A DNA stretch of 64,000 nucleotides from Peromyscus leucopus (lineage: Eukaryota > Chordata > Mammalia > Rodentia > Cricetidae): contig NC_051069.1 of NCBI RefSeq assembly GCF_004664715.2, positions 1,120,001 through 1,184,000 on the forward strand. The letters run 5' to 3'. A program made the position numbers and the translations under genes. The notes beneath the pieces are model-generated. The model made no database searches, was not told the origin of the DNA, and worked only from the letters and a program-made list of their open reading frames with translations. How positions within the stretch are numbered: position 1 is the first letter of the stretch; each line of letters begins with the position of its first letter. Shown in pieces: positions 44,055-55,133 of this stretch.

Positions 44055-44460
44055 ACCCGCTTCCTCTCAAATATTTACGAAGTGCCTACTATGTGGAAAG
44101 CACCCCCAGGTCATGGAGGTGAGGAGACAAGAGCTTCTGAGCTCTCCCGAGGCAGGGTTCCCACTTGGCTTCTTAGAAAGGCTTTGCCCTGTTGCTGGGG
44201 CTTCTGAGGAGACCTTGCGGTGGTGGGGGAGGAGGATTGTTGAGGTGCCAGCTAGGGAACACCTTCCCTCTCCACATTCTTCTCAGTACCCACTGACCCA
44301 ACCCAGCACTTCGTTCTGAATGGTGGATTCTGTGGGCGAAGACAGAGCAGAACCCCACAGTCTAGGTGAATTCTACATTTCAAAGGAAACAAATCAGAAG
44401 TCCAGAGAAAAAAAAAAGCAACTCACCGAAAGCCACACAGCCAGGAAGAGCAGGCTTCTG
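44055..44460 (-). mobile_element. MIR relics
   Basis: 44060-44105 has 'cgaagtgcctactatgtgga'. 44390-44460 has 'actcaccgaaagccacacag ccagg'. Both are antisense MIR pieces. The part between them is unassigned. Confidence 0.6.
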
Positions 44461-44507
44461 AGGCTGGGTATAGCCACTTATAACCGGGAATGACTCAGGA
44501 AGTTGAG

Positions 44508-44655
44508 GGTTTCTGGTGAGATGGCTCACTGGGTAAAGGTGCTTGCCACCAAACCCAAGGACCTGAGTTTGACCCCTGAGACCCACGTGGTGGAAGGAGC
44601 CTCTGGCCTCTGACCTCTTGGCACCTCCATGCCCATACACATGTAGACACACATG
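44508..44655 (+). mobile_element. Rodent tRNA-derived SINE
   Basis: 'ggtgagatggctcactgggt', 'aaaggtgcttgccaccaaac', 'gacccacgtggtggaaggag'. Confidence 0.7.
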
Positions 44656-44819
44656 GAGAAGGAAAGGGCAGGAAGTAGAAGGTTGCCAACCATGCTAGGT
44701 ATGTTCTGACAAAAGTCCTTTTCTTACTTGTACTTCAAACTTATGTCTGAAAAGTAAAATGTTCTGGGATATTTTCCAGAATTTTTCTATACTTCAAATT
44801 TTTACTTATTTATATATTA

Positions 44820-44960
44820 ACTTCTTTGAGACAGGTGATGATGTAGCCCATGCTGGTCTAGAGCTCACTATGTAGCTGAGGAAGGACCTCCAACTCCTCA
44901 TCCTCCTGTCTCTCCCTCCCAAGGGCTGGGACTGTGGTTGTGTGCTACCACACCTGGCTC
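44820..44960 (-). mobile_element. B1-like SINE (diverged)
   Basis: 'gagacaggtgatgatgtagc', 'gctggtctagagctcactat', 'gtgctaccacacctggc'. Confidence 0.6.
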
Positions 44961-45266
44961 AGAGTGTTTTTTTTTTTCTTTATTTTTATCCAGCCTCCTT
45001 GTCTTAGTTAGAGTTTCTATTGCTCTGAAGAGACACCATGACCACAGGCACTCATAGAAAGGAAAACATTTAATTGGGTGGCCTGCAGTTCAGAGGTTTA
45101 GTCCATTATCGTCATGGTGGGACATGGCAGCGTGGAGGCAGACACGATGCTGGAGAAGGAGCTGAGAGTTCTACATCTTTGATGGGCAGGCAACAGGAAG
45201 TGAACTGAGACACTGGGCGTATCTGGAACATAGGAGACCTCAAAGCCCACCTCCACAGTGACACAC

Positions 45267-46090
45267 TTTTTTTTTTTTTAGCTCCAGCCATCTTTATTTA
45301 TACATCAAAAACAAGCATGCTTTTCCATAATAACAAACATGTTTTTTGCATCCTCCATTAACCCCCAGCAAAAACAAATATGTCAAATGTGTTTTTCCCA
45401 ACTTTAACATCAAAACATCTTTAAACCCAAAACAACAGTTATCATTTTGCCGGCTTGGCCAAATATCGAGTTGGGTATATCCTGTCTTTACAAAACTAAA
45501 AGGTAATTGACATAGGCACACATTTTCAAGAACAACAATATCATTCAAAACATATTTACAGAAATAGGGGTGATCTGCCTCCGATCCTGTCAGCTCTGAA
45601 TCAGAACAGCTCCCAGGCTCTTTCAGACAGCTGGCTTCCCCAGACAAGAAACCTGAGAAGCATCAGCTCCCAAAGAATTTTAGGGGAAAATATTGGAGAA
45701 AAATTGGGTTTTCAGGAATGATCACATCTGTTCCATGCAAGATTGACAAAATGACACTAAATCCACCAAGAGAATCATCAATATCACGAGAGAGAAGAGA
45801 GAATGCAGGTCGTGTGGTCCCAGCAGTATCCTGCAGTATCCTGAAGTCCACTGGTCCTTGCCGAGTAAGACTGTTCCTGTGGGCTTTTACCTCATCTGGA
45901 CCTGTTGGACAAGCACTCATATACTGGTCCAAAACTAGACTGCAGGGTTCCCAACAGAGAATCATTGGTCTGAGGGCATATAATCAACCCAATATGGCAG
46001 GAATTTAACAAAGTTGGTCATATTGCTCCCACAGTCAAGAAGCAAGGGTAGATGAATGCTAACACCCAGCTGCTTTCTCCTTTTTTCCTT
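45267..46090 (-). pseudogene. Unidentified polyadenylated retrocopy (antisense)
   Basis: On the minus strand the sequence ends with AATAAA (45293-45298 complement), 13 nt more, then a 13-A tail (T13 at 45267-45279): the hallmark of a reverse-transcribed polyadenylated RNA. The 3' part is AT-rich, UTR-like. Frames of 100 (45663-45965) and 117 residues (45294-45647) are open but I recognise no protein family in either. The 5' limit is uncertain: 46095-46280 looks like a separate rodent repeat, either part of the source RNA or a second insertion. Confidence 0.6.
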
Positions 46091-46094
46091 TTTA

Positions 46095-46280
46095 TTTATC
46101 CTTGGACCTTAGACCATAGGATGGTGCCACCCAATTTCAGAGCTGGTCTCAGTTCAACTTCTCTGGAAATGACCTTACAGATATGCCCCAAACTGTATCT
46201 CCTAGGTGATTCCAAACTTGGTTAACTTGACAATGAAAATGAACCCTCACAGCCCCTATTATCCAACATGACAGATTTCT
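46095..46280. mobile_element. Rodent repeat fragment (family not assigned)
   Basis: 'ggatggtgccacccaatttc', 'caacttctctggaaatgacc', 'ctaggtgattccaaacttgg', 'ttaacttgacaatgaaaatg' follow the order of a common rodent repeat ending in ...ccatcaca. Confidence 0.5.
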
Positions 46281-46679
46281 ACTCAGCTGCCACTTGTATG
46301 TTCAAGAGATACTTTTGAGTCCTATTACATTTGCCCTCATCGTTACTCCTTCCACATTCAAAGCCTTTCTTCTGAGTTCAGTGCCACCCTTTTTTTCTCC
46401 TACTGTCTTCTGGCCACAGCTGGGTTTCTTCTTCCAACAAGGCCACACCCATTCCAATAAAGCTATACCTCCTAACAAGGGCACTACCTCTGAGCTTATG
46501 GGGGCCGGTTACATCCAGACCACCACATTCCTCCTCCACAATGTATTTTCTATGAGAAGTAGTGAATTTAGCATTACACAGAAGCGTTTATACACTCTCC
46601 TGCCACACACAGCTCAGCAGTGTAGCCAGGTTGAACAGTTAGGGCACCTGGCTGCCCAGCCCTGCTCTGCCCTGCCAGC

Positions 46680-46820
46680 CAACCTCAGCCTTGGGCAGGT
46701 TGATGAATCTTTCTGAAACTTGGATATGTTCATCCTCAAAATGGAAAAGAGGATGATAGTTTTGAATTTCAGTGTGTTGCTGTGAGAATTAGGTGAAAAT
46801 ATGTATAAAGCAGGTAGCTT
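46680..46820 (+). mobile_element. MIR relic
   Basis: 'cttgggcaggttgatgaatc', 'ttcatcctcaaaatggaaaa' and 'gtgagaattaggtgaaaata' follow MIR order. Confidence 0.6.
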
Positions 46821-46847
46821 AATTAAAAAAAAAAAAAAAAGCCAGTA

Positions 46848-47065
46848 AGGGGCTGGAGAGATGGCTCAGCAGTTAGGAACACTTACCGCTCTCGCAGAGG
46901 ACTGGAGTCTGGTTCCTCACACCCATATTGGGTGATTCATAACCACGTCTAACTCCAGCAACAAGGGCTCCAGCGCCCTCATCTGGTCTCTGCAAGTACT
47001 GTACCCATGTGTACAAACAGACACAGACACGCACAGACACACACACACACACCACAAACACAATG
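46848..47065 (+). mobile_element. B2/B3-type SINE
   Basis: 'ggggctggagagatggctca', 'cgcagaggactggagtctgg', 'ccagcgccctcatctggtct', (AC)n-like tail. Confidence 0.88.
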
Positions 47066-47627
47066 GTTTAAATAGCCAAACTAAACCAAACTTACGATTT
47101 TTTAGATGTAAAACACCGTGTCCTGTATAAATGAATTTGGGTTTGCTAAGGCAATTTTGTTAACTTAATTTTGCAGGTAGTTATCATCAGTTGGTAGCCT
47201 AGTCAAGAATACAGTGCTTCAGTGCGCATGGGACCCCTCAGTTAAACTCTCCATGACTTCAGATCCCCCAGACGTTGTTTCAAAGAGTGAAGGAGTGATA
47301 AGAGCATGGGAGCTGAGACACAGGACTGATCCTTGTGTGTTCCAGGCACTGCGGGGCTCCCTGTGGGGAGCACGTGCCTCCAGCTCACTGACTCACTCTC
47401 TTCTCACACCTGCAGGTGTCGGGTGCTTGCTGCTGTTCCTAGAGTATAACTCACAAGTAGGACTCCTGTGGAATTGTGTCATGCTGAAAAACAAAATTGC
47501 AACGACCTCTTCTTTAGTCATAATGGCACTAACCCCCTCTTCTAGGGCGCCCCTTCCCGCTGCCCTCTTTCTTGCCAGCATTGTGAATGCCTATGAAGAG
47601 GGATCCAATGTTCCTCCAGGGTATTAG

Positions 47628-47950
47628 TCACCTGATTGCTACTGTAGTAAAATACCTGAGGCAAATTAGAAAGAGAAATGTGTATTGTGTTGACTCAGTT
47701 TACTCCAAAATCTTTTGGTGAGGGCACTGCAAGGTGGAGCAAAAATTGTTTACACCATGATCCAGGAAACAAATAAAATAACCGAGACTAGGGTTCCACA
47801 ACCCCCTTGAAGGATAACACCTCCCCCCATTGCCAGAGACCTTCCTCTGAGGCCATACCATCTACGGGTCCTACCACCTTCTAGCAGTGCCCCAGTAGGG
47901 CCCGAGGCTTTGATTCCTGGACCTCTTTGGAAAGCAAGCATCCAGATGGT
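47628..47950. mobile_element. Interspersed repeat (tentative)
   Basis: 'gtagtaaaatacctgaggca', 'ccttcctctgaggccatacc', 'agtagggcccgaggctttga' recall a widespread repeat starting 'aaatacctgag'. Family not assigned. Confidence 0.4.
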
Positions 47951-48644
47951 AGAATCTGGTATTTAGCTGATGCTCGGTAAACGTTTTTGGGGGGAATCAG
48001 CAAGGTCTACACAGAGTGGGGATGTAGGCAGCCGACGGGTGTTGCGATGTGGTTCGTTCACTTCGTAGAGGGCTTGGAAGAAGCACTTGGCTGCGGCTTT
48101 GCTGCTCGAAGTTGCCATCAAGCATGCGAGCAGAGGGTTTTGTTCCTCTTCCTAGTCCCGGTCTCCCCGAGACGTGCTCAGAGCGGTGCCGGGGAATAGG
48201 TTTTCAACCCATCCTTGTGCGGTACCACCTCCCTAGAGCCTCCAACAGCTCGGATGGTGTTTGAACAGCTTCAACATTGTTCTTGGTGGAACAATGCTTG
48301 CCTCTTACTCTTACCGGATGTTCCTTCCCTAGCTCTCTCCCCACCCTCCTGGCCTGTCCTCCATCTTCTTTCATGGTGCATTGCCTCGTTCTCCTTAGAG
48401 TCCCCTGTGATTCCGTCTTGGTTTCAGTCATTTCTGCAAAGACGGCCCCAGCCCATAGTGTTGCCTCCCCGCCCTGTGGCTGAGCCTTTTCTCGAACACG
48501 AGCCCCTCATTCCTGACAGTCTCTGGCCTCTGGAGTCCTCCAGCCGGGCGCAGTCTGTTTGGTCCTCTACGGACCATTTCCAGGCGGAGTGTGCCAGCCT
48601 TTTCTCCAAAGTCAGTTCTTAGAAATGGTTAAGATGCTTGCCAC

Positions 48645-48752
48645 TAAGTGTTAGACCTGGATCTGTGTCTCGGATCTGCCGCTTGCCTTTTGTGTGGCTT
48701 TGAGAAAATTCTGAATTCTTGAAGTGTCTGTTTCCTCACCTTGAAAAGGAAA
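48645..48752 (+). mobile_element. MIR relic
   Basis: 'gacctggatctgtgtctcgg', 'gtgtggctttgagaaaattc', 'tctgtttcctcaccttgaaa' follow MIR core order. Confidence 0.65.
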
Positions 48753-49921
48753 ATTTGACTGGGAAGACTGAGGCGGGAGGGCTGTAGGTCTTTTTCAAAG
48801 CAAAAACAAAAGAAAGGAAAGGGGAGGTTTGGTGGTCGATCCTGTTTCCAGAATTTTCTCTGCTGGGGGTGGGGTACTAGGTCACATCTAACCTCCCTAG
48901 TCGTAAGATCCCAATGCCAATCCAAAGTTCTGTTCCACCAAAGTTCCCCCTGGGGAACCAGTGAGTTTATTGGGCTTACTTCCAGAGATGGGGGAGGGGT
49001 TACTGAAAGGGGCATGGGTGACCCCAAGCAGCAATACTACAAAGTCATCACCCAGCATGTGTGATGGCTTCCCCATAGCCACATAGATGGAGTCACCTTC
49101 TCCTAGTTCTTCCAAGCCTGTATACTCCAGCCCCACCCCAAGACTCTGAGGACACTATCCATTAGGGAGAAGTTGAATACAGCTGGTTAGGAAAAATGGT
49201 TGGATACTCAAAGGGCCTGTGATCCTCCTGCCGCCAACCCCCCCCCCCACCTCCTGTGAGGAGGGCCAATAGTCAACCAGCCCAGTTGTGATAATCATGT
49301 GCCAACTCATGAAGATGGCAGCTGCTGGGCTGGGAAAATATTCCTGTACAGCACCCCGAAAGCTTGCGTCCAAGTGGACAGCTAACAAACACAGGGTACC
49401 CAGCCCAAGCACTTGCAGGTTCATAATCTGTGGATATTTCTGCCATTTTCCCGTGATCTACAGTAGAGCCATAGCTTAGCAGTGATTGCTTTGCTCGTGG
49501 GCTTGCTAGCTTACCTGTGCTATCACTTCCCTTCCTGAGGTTCTCAGAAATTCCCTTCCTCCCTCTCTCCAGCTTACCTGACAGCCATCTTCCTCCTGTC
49601 TCTAGTTTCCTGTCCTGCTGCTTCTCCTCCAGCTCCTCTTTGGGTTGCATTCATTTCTAGTGAGCAAGGATCTATCTCATCATGGAATGAAAACATGAGG
49701 AGGGACTCACTGTGAGTTCAAGAGTTTTTGCTTTTTAAGAATTCGTTCTGTTTGAAAAGGATGATGCATATTGATTAGTCATTGAGAATTATTTAAGGTC
49801 ATCTGGCCTCTGAGTACAGAGAAAAATAAAAAGGAGCAGCGAGACTTTTTTCTTCTGCTCCTTAATAAATTGAAACGTGATAGACTCAGTTGTGTTTTTT
49901 AATTAGATTTACTTTTAATTT

Positions 49922-50143
49922 TTTTAGATATATTTATTTGATTTTATGTGTATGAGTGTTTTTGTTTTTGCCTGCATGTATGTGTACCACATGCATACTT
50001 GATACTGGGGGAGGCCAGAAGAGGGCATCAGATTCCCTGGAACTGGAGTAACTAGTTGTAAGTCAACAGTAGGTGCTGGGAACTGAGCCCGGGCCTTCTG
50101 GGAGAGCAGCAAGTGCTCTAACTGCTGAGTCATCTCTCTAACC
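49922..50143 (-). mobile_element. B3-type SINE
   Basis: 'aggccagaagagggcatcag', 'ctggaactggagtaactagt', 'gctctaactgctgagtcatc'. Confidence 0.85.
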
Positions 50144-51334
50144 ACCTCTTAGTAGGTGCAGTTTGGTGGCAGATACTCCCCATGGCCATTAGTGCCCTTC
50201 ACATAATAAGTGCTTTCAAGGCTTGTATTTTCACATTTCTGTTGTAGAGATCAACAACAGAAATTTGTTTTGCCAAAGCTTTATCTTTTGGTTCTGCTAG
50301 TGCTTCCTGCCTCCAGGGAAACTGTTCCTCTGTGGATTCATAAAAGGTCAGCAGGATCCCAACTGTGTTCCAGAAAACAAGCAAACTTCAGTTCTGTGAT
50401 TAAAATGACTTTCGCTCTTGAAGTCCTATTGTTTCCTAGTGATCAGCTTAATAAAATGCCCCCACCCTTCACATTTTTGAAAGGTTGGGATATGAGTGCC
50501 TGTTTTTGAAACCCAGAATGTTCACCTTTATAAATATTTCTGCATTTTATGAGCTTTTAGGATATTGTCACAGGAGACCATTTGTGTTGCATGGAATTTT
50601 CATAGGAGTTGGCACACGAGGCCATCTGGTTTCTGCCCCTGCTATTCATCTAATCTGCCTAGTGAGGTCACCTGGGAATTCTTGAGGTGCCACATCCCAG
50701 AAATTCCTGTCTCTGTGATTGCCCCCTCCTCAAACTCACTCTGGCTTCCATCCCCATGTCTGTGTGGAATGAAAGCTTCAGGCTCAGCCTTTGTGAACTA
50801 TTGAGGTCACAAAGATGAGTGAGACGTGGTTTTCACTCTCAGAAAAATCAGACCTAGCCATGGGCACAGATGCAAATCAGTGTGATAGGAGACCCTGCCA
50901 CTGTGTGTCAGAGCAACAGTCCTTTTTAGTGTGCCCTGGGGAATGGAATTCATGGAGAGGACACATTGGATCTCTGTTGTGTGATACTGTATCTAGGGAG
51001 ATGGGAACGAATGTAAATGAATGTCTACTTACCCAGATAGGGAGCCCATGACACACCAGAGTAAGGGTACCATCAAAGTCCAACTTACTGAGCCGACGAG
51101 TTTTATTGGGGTTTGTTACAGAAGCAGAAATGGTTTGAGGACAGCTCTGTCACCCAAAGCCCACCCCAGCGTGGGTGACAGCCCCTGAAAGCTGGGAACC
51201 TGGAGCACACTGCCCAGCCTGCAGGTAGCTCAACAGGTTGGAGAGTGTCCTTTCCAGGTAGCTCAGTTGGTCAGAGCCTTTTTCAGGTCCCCTCCTCCAA
51301 CTCCTCCTCCTCCTCTTTTTTGTTTTTGTTTTAT

Positions 51335-51480
51335 TTATTTTATTTTATTTTTGAAACAGAATCTCATTGTATAGCTCTGGCTGACCTGGAACTTGCTATG
51401 CAGACTAGGCTGGCTTTGAACTCGCAGAGATCTGCTGAGATTAAAGACAGGTACCACTCACCACTCCTGGCTTTGGTCTC
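51335..51480 (-). mobile_element. B1-like SINE (diverged)
   Basis: 'gaaacagaatctcattgtat', 'ctggctgacctggaacttgc', 'aactcgcagagatctgctga'. Confidence 0.75.
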
Positions 51481-52779
51481 TAGTTCTCACAGGAGTCTCA
51501 ACTGATCTGCAAGTGTCTCTCAGCAGTCTTTACTCTTTGCTTATATATGATTGGGGAAGGATTGGATCTGGTCAGTTTCAGGGACTTCCTGAAGCCTTAG
51601 AGTTGTTCACTTCCTGAGATTAAGGAGCTACCCTGCAGGATGGAATGTTTCACCTCTCCTTAGAACATCCTGTTATTTCATCTCCTTCCTCACATCCTAT
51701 GTCTTAATAAGACTCCCTCCAAGATGGAAGGTTTTAATTTTGAAGTAAATTACTGCACAACTGCCTCCTAGGGGAGACATGCAATGTGTAAGATCTGACA
51801 CCCCTGCCCCTCACACTTCTGGATACAGCCGTACCACTTTGTGAGTAGCTGGACATGGGAAGTTAGTGGTAAGGAAGTTAACTGTCATGCTTCCTGTGTG
51901 TTTGGTCATTATGCTTTTGGGGTAAAGAATGTAACTGTGGTACCTTCAAGCCTCAGTGGCTCACCTCCGTATCTCCACATCACAGTTCAAGGCAGGGTGA
52001 AATGAGCCTCACTCTACACAGTCATTCAGGGTTCTAGGATTCTTCCACCAGTTACATCCTTGGACACCCCCCCCCAGGGGACTCCTGAACAGTGGGGGCT
52101 CCCTCCCAGGCTCTGGATTAGGCACAAACCACACCCAAACACCTGTTTTCACAGAGAAGTCCTTTATTAGGTGGGAAGGAAAGGGGCTGCTTTCTGACTC
52201 AGGGAGAATACAGCAGCAAATGACCTTGCAGGTGTCGTTTTTAAGAGGAGGAAAAGGGAGGTCTGTGTTGGAATGGGCTAGGATGTGGTGGTCAAGGAGA
52301 TAGGGGATGAGGGAGAGGGGAAGGGGACAAGGGAAAGTGGGGAAGAGGTATTTGTCCCTGAGGGACAAAGGACTGCCTCTGGATAGAGAGGAGACAGACA
52401 TGGCACATAGGGAAAATGTCAGTTTATAAAGGTAAAATAAGAAAGTCCATGTTAGGATGCGGTGTTTAATTTTAATTGTGTGTGCAAATTAGGTGAACCA
52501 AAGTGGGCTTTTGATTGCTGGACTTTGGTGTCAGCCTCAGGAGGAGGAGGAAGTGGCCAAATAAGGGAATAGACCTTGGTGGCTAGCTTTAGGAATGTAA
52601 TCTAAGGGTTTTTAGCAAGGCGGAGGGGATGGGGGAGAAGGGCAAGGCTTGCCAGTGGGCTAGTGTCCCTTTGCTCCCTACCCACACCTCTACATAAAAG
52701 AGAAGAGAAAGTGAATATGTAAGATAATGCATGTGGATGTATCATTCAAACCTCACTTCTACCCATCCAGTAACACGGT

Positions 52780-53112
52780 CTACCTAGTTGCAAAGGAGGC
52801 TGGGAAATGTAGTTACATATTTGGTCACAATGAACTAGAAGCTAAAGGGCAGCAAATTTTCTGCTCATGCTGGAGGCCAAGAAGTGCAAGACCAATGCCC
52901 CAACAGATTCAGGATCTGGTTAGACTGTGTGCACAGACAATGCCTTTCCTGGGTCCTCCCTTGAAGCTCTCTGAGACCTTTGGTAAGGGCACTAATCCTA
53001 CACCTGAGGGCTCCACCCTCATGGCCTTTCCACCTGCTGACGCCATCCTTTTGAGGGTTAGGATTTTGGCTCTGAATTTTCAGGGATGCAATATTCAGTC
53101 CATGGCAAATCC
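52780..53112. mobile_element. Ancient mammalian repeat next to last exon (tentative)
   Basis: 'ctggaggccaagaagtgcaa', 'agggcactaatcctacacct', 'gagggctccaccctcatggc' and 'gcaatattcagtccatggca' match in order a widespread mammalian repeat. Family not assigned. It ends about 140 bp before the terminal exon. Confidence 0.55.
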
Positions 53113-53251
53113 ATTTTATAGCGTTTCTGTGAAATACTCAACTGCATTACTAATCACCGCATTTTTATGTTTCAGTGCCGAGTTCTTAACTACATGAAGC
53201 CTGCAGAGAGTTTTATCTCATTTTCCTCTCCTTCCTTTTCTCATTTCTCAG

Positions 53252-53348
53252 CCCCACAGGCAGGACCCGTGAAATCACGCTGCCTTCCAGGAGTTACACC
53301 CCGTACACCAGAGTCCTGGAGTTAACCTCAAAGAAAACGCTGACCTAG
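53252..53348 (+). CDS. Myzap: Myzap terminal coding part with stop
   Basis: The exon begins with C completing the split serine codon, then encodes 31 residues from PTGRTREITLPSRSYTPYTR to the end SKKTLT, with TAG at 53346-53348. The acceptor is a long pyrimidine run, tttctcatttctcag, ending at 53251. The tail outside the coiled coil contains the SYTPYTRVLELT motif typical of the MYZAP C-terminus. The exon continues as 3' UTR. Confidence 0.95.
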
Positions 53349-54126
53349 GCACTCAGACACATGCTTCTTGCAAATGCTGGAAGGCTCTGGAACCCCGTGA
53401 CTTAAAAGTCTGGAGAGCATGAGGATTGCTCACGGTGTAAGCCAGAATGGGAATCTCAGGCAAGTGGAGGCAGAAAGAAGAAGCAAGGTCATGGACATGA
53501 GGTCGTCTTTCAGACACACACCCAACCCTGCTATACAGAATCATCGTTTGTTTTCCGTGTGGATGCTGAAGACCAGGTTTCACAGTCTGTTTTGTTTTAC
53601 TAGATTTTAGTTTGGAGAGAAAGGGGCATTAATTAGAAACTTCATGTTTGTTACAGCATAAAGGTTTTGTTTACCCATAAAGTATTAGCAGCAGTATTCC
53701 TCCCATGGAGAAGCCTGTGCACAGGTAGCATGGGCACCTGGAAAAACTTGAACCTGGAGGGAAGGAGTCCCAGCATGCACTGCTCTCTACTCTGGTTGGG
53801 AGGATGGGTGCCTGGTTGGAGGAGCCTCGTGTAAAGACTTGTGTGTGCCAGAGTAGCTGCATTCTGATTCACCGATTCCTTGTTTTAACGTGTGCCTTAT
53901 GCCTTGATTGGACCACCTGAGCTCACTGTATTTATTCAAGCTGTGATTTTTGTCTTTCTCACTTTAACTTAAAAAGACTTTTGTATGTTGTGGCATTTAG
54001 TCATTTCATGTTTAAGGAACAATTGATATTTTTGTTAAATGGATGAGGAGTCTATTCACGCACGCTTTCTTTAATATTAAAGCCCACATCACATATATTT
54101 AATAAATGACTTCTATTTTGTTCTAA
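53349..54126 (+). other. Myzap: Myzap 3' UTR
   Basis: About 780 nt run from the stop codon to the predicted cleavage site. The segment lacks recognisable SINEs or LTRs, unlike everything around it, which fits a transcribed and partly constrained 3' UTR. The distal part is AT-rich with several TTTGT/TTTAAT stretches. The end is inferred from the poly(A) signal and could vary by tens of bases. Confidence 0.75.
54101..54106 (+). promoter_or_regulatory. Myzap: Myzap poly(A) signal AATAAA
   Basis: A canonical AATAAA is followed about 20-35 nt later by T/GT-rich sequence (ttttgttctaatgttgcctctgttctg), the expected downstream element. Cleavage is expected near 54118-54126. It is the first canonical AATAAA after the stop codon that has a good GT-rich downstream region. 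Confidence 0.8.
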
Positions 54127-54331
54127 TGTTGCCTCTGTTCTGTTTCATCTATGACTTATGTAGAAGGGATAGTCACTCAGTAGACCAGGCTCTGGAATGG
54201 TGTCCAGGTCAAACACTAAAGGTCTTTCATCAGTTGACCCGAAATACATTTTGTTAGTACCCCTTCCGGAAAGAGTAAGAAATATTCATGATCACAAAAG
54301 AATTAGATCCTCCTTTTAAAAATAACCCTCC

Positions 54332-54490
54332 AGGCCTAGAGAGATGGCTCAGCTGTTAAGAGCAACTGCTGTTCTTGCAGAGGACCTGGGTCCTGTTCCT
54401 AGTATCCAGTCCCCTGAAACTGGAGTTGCACACAGTTGTGCACACACATATACATATAAAAATGGAAAATAAAGAAATAAAAATTTGAAA
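54332..54490 (+). mobile_element. B2/B3-type SINE
   Basis: 'ctagagagatggctcagctg', 'ttcttgcagaggacctgggt', A-rich tail aaaataaagaaataaaaat. It lies just downstream of the Myzap poly(A) site. Confidence 0.85.
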
Positions 54491-54593
54491 TCCTCCTCCC
54501 TTCACAGCCATCTATCATCCAGTTTGGAAAAAGCAAATGAACAAAATAGTTCCATTGAATAAATCACCCCAGGTCAGGATAAAGTGAAAAGGA

Positions 54594-54595
<2 letters not shown>

Positions 54596-54635
<40 letters not shown>

Positions 54636-55065
54636 ATGTTTATATGTTTGCATGTGTGTGTGTGCCACATGTGTATGTACACACATGTTCATGTATGTCT
54701 CTGGGTGTGTACTCATATGCATGTGTGTGCATGCATGTGTATATATGTAAACATATGTGCAAACGTGTGTGCATGTTACACACACATACAAACCAGAGGA
54801 CAATGTCAAGTATCCTTTTTTGGGTACCATCCGCCTTATTGTTTTGTGAGACAGAAACTCTCATTGGCCTGGACCATGCCTAGTAGGCCAGACTTGCTCT
54901 CAGAGAGCCTCAGGTATCCTGCCCCCAAACCCCAGGGCTGGAATTACAGGTGCACACCACTATGCCTAGTTGTTTTGTTTGTTTGTTTTTACATGGATTC
55001 CAGGAGATCAACCTCAGATCCTCATGGTTACACAGAAAATACTTTTACCACCTAAGATATTACCC
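54596..55065 (-). mobile_element. (TG)n and alternating tract plus B4-like SINE
   Basis: TG run to 54633, an imperfect alternating tract (catgtgtgtg/acacatg) to about 54790, then antisense SINE phrases 'gaccatgcctagtaggccag', 'gggctggaattacaggtgca', 'gatcaacctcagatcctcat'. Confidence 0.6.
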
Positions 55066-55133
55066 AAAATGTGCCTTTTTATATTCAATTTTGTGTTTAA
55101 TTCTGGCTAAAGGACTTTAGGTGAGACGTAAAA

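Larger units (their letters stand above)
45001..46533. mobile_element. Rodent interspersed repeat split by a retrocopy
   Basis: Left part 45001-45266 ('gtcttagttagagtttctat' to 'ctccacagtgacacac') and right part about 46428-46533 ('cttccaacaaggccacaccc' to 'accacca') are consecutive in the common rodent repeat as I remember it. The 1.16 kb between them is inserted. Confidence 0.75.
41838..53251. other. Myzap 11.4-kb last intron
   Basis: Contains (ATTC)n, two rodent interspersed repeats, an antisense retrocopy, MIR relics and SINEs. Largely repeat-free DNA lies at 42740-44050 and 47070-47620. 50150-51100, 51490-52780 and 48000-49900 show no gene; 51080-51240 may be an LTR-like rodent repeat. 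Confidence 0.7.
1..54126 (+). other. Myzap: Myzap gene, 3' part (gene span in window)
   Basis: Eight exons with AG/GT borders join in one frame into 876 nt, 291 codons plus stop. The product is rich in E, K, Q, L and R, a long coiled coil, and ends with the YTPYTRVLELT...KKTLT tail that I recognise from MYZAP. The family protein (about 466 residues) sits at cardiac intercalated discs and other adherens-type junctions, binds desmoplakin and ZO-1, and promotes Rho-dependent SRF signalling; that is literature knowledge, not visible here. If the length equals the human protein, the window encodes residues 176-466. The promoter, start codon and N-terminal exons are upstream of position 1. Splice phases are 0,0,0,2,0,0,2, all consistent. 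Identification is firm; the exact UTR end is inferred from the poly(A) signal. Confidence 0.93.

Noticed and set aside
48215..48622. 135-residue + frame in the last intron
   Set aside because: No family recognised, Ser/Pro/Leu-rich composition of chance frames, no splice evidence.
54600..55055. Val/Cys-rich frames over (TG)n tracts, also at 9122, 21305, 25461 and 63023
   Set aside because: CVCVCV and THTHTH runs are translations of TG/AC microsatellites, not proteins.
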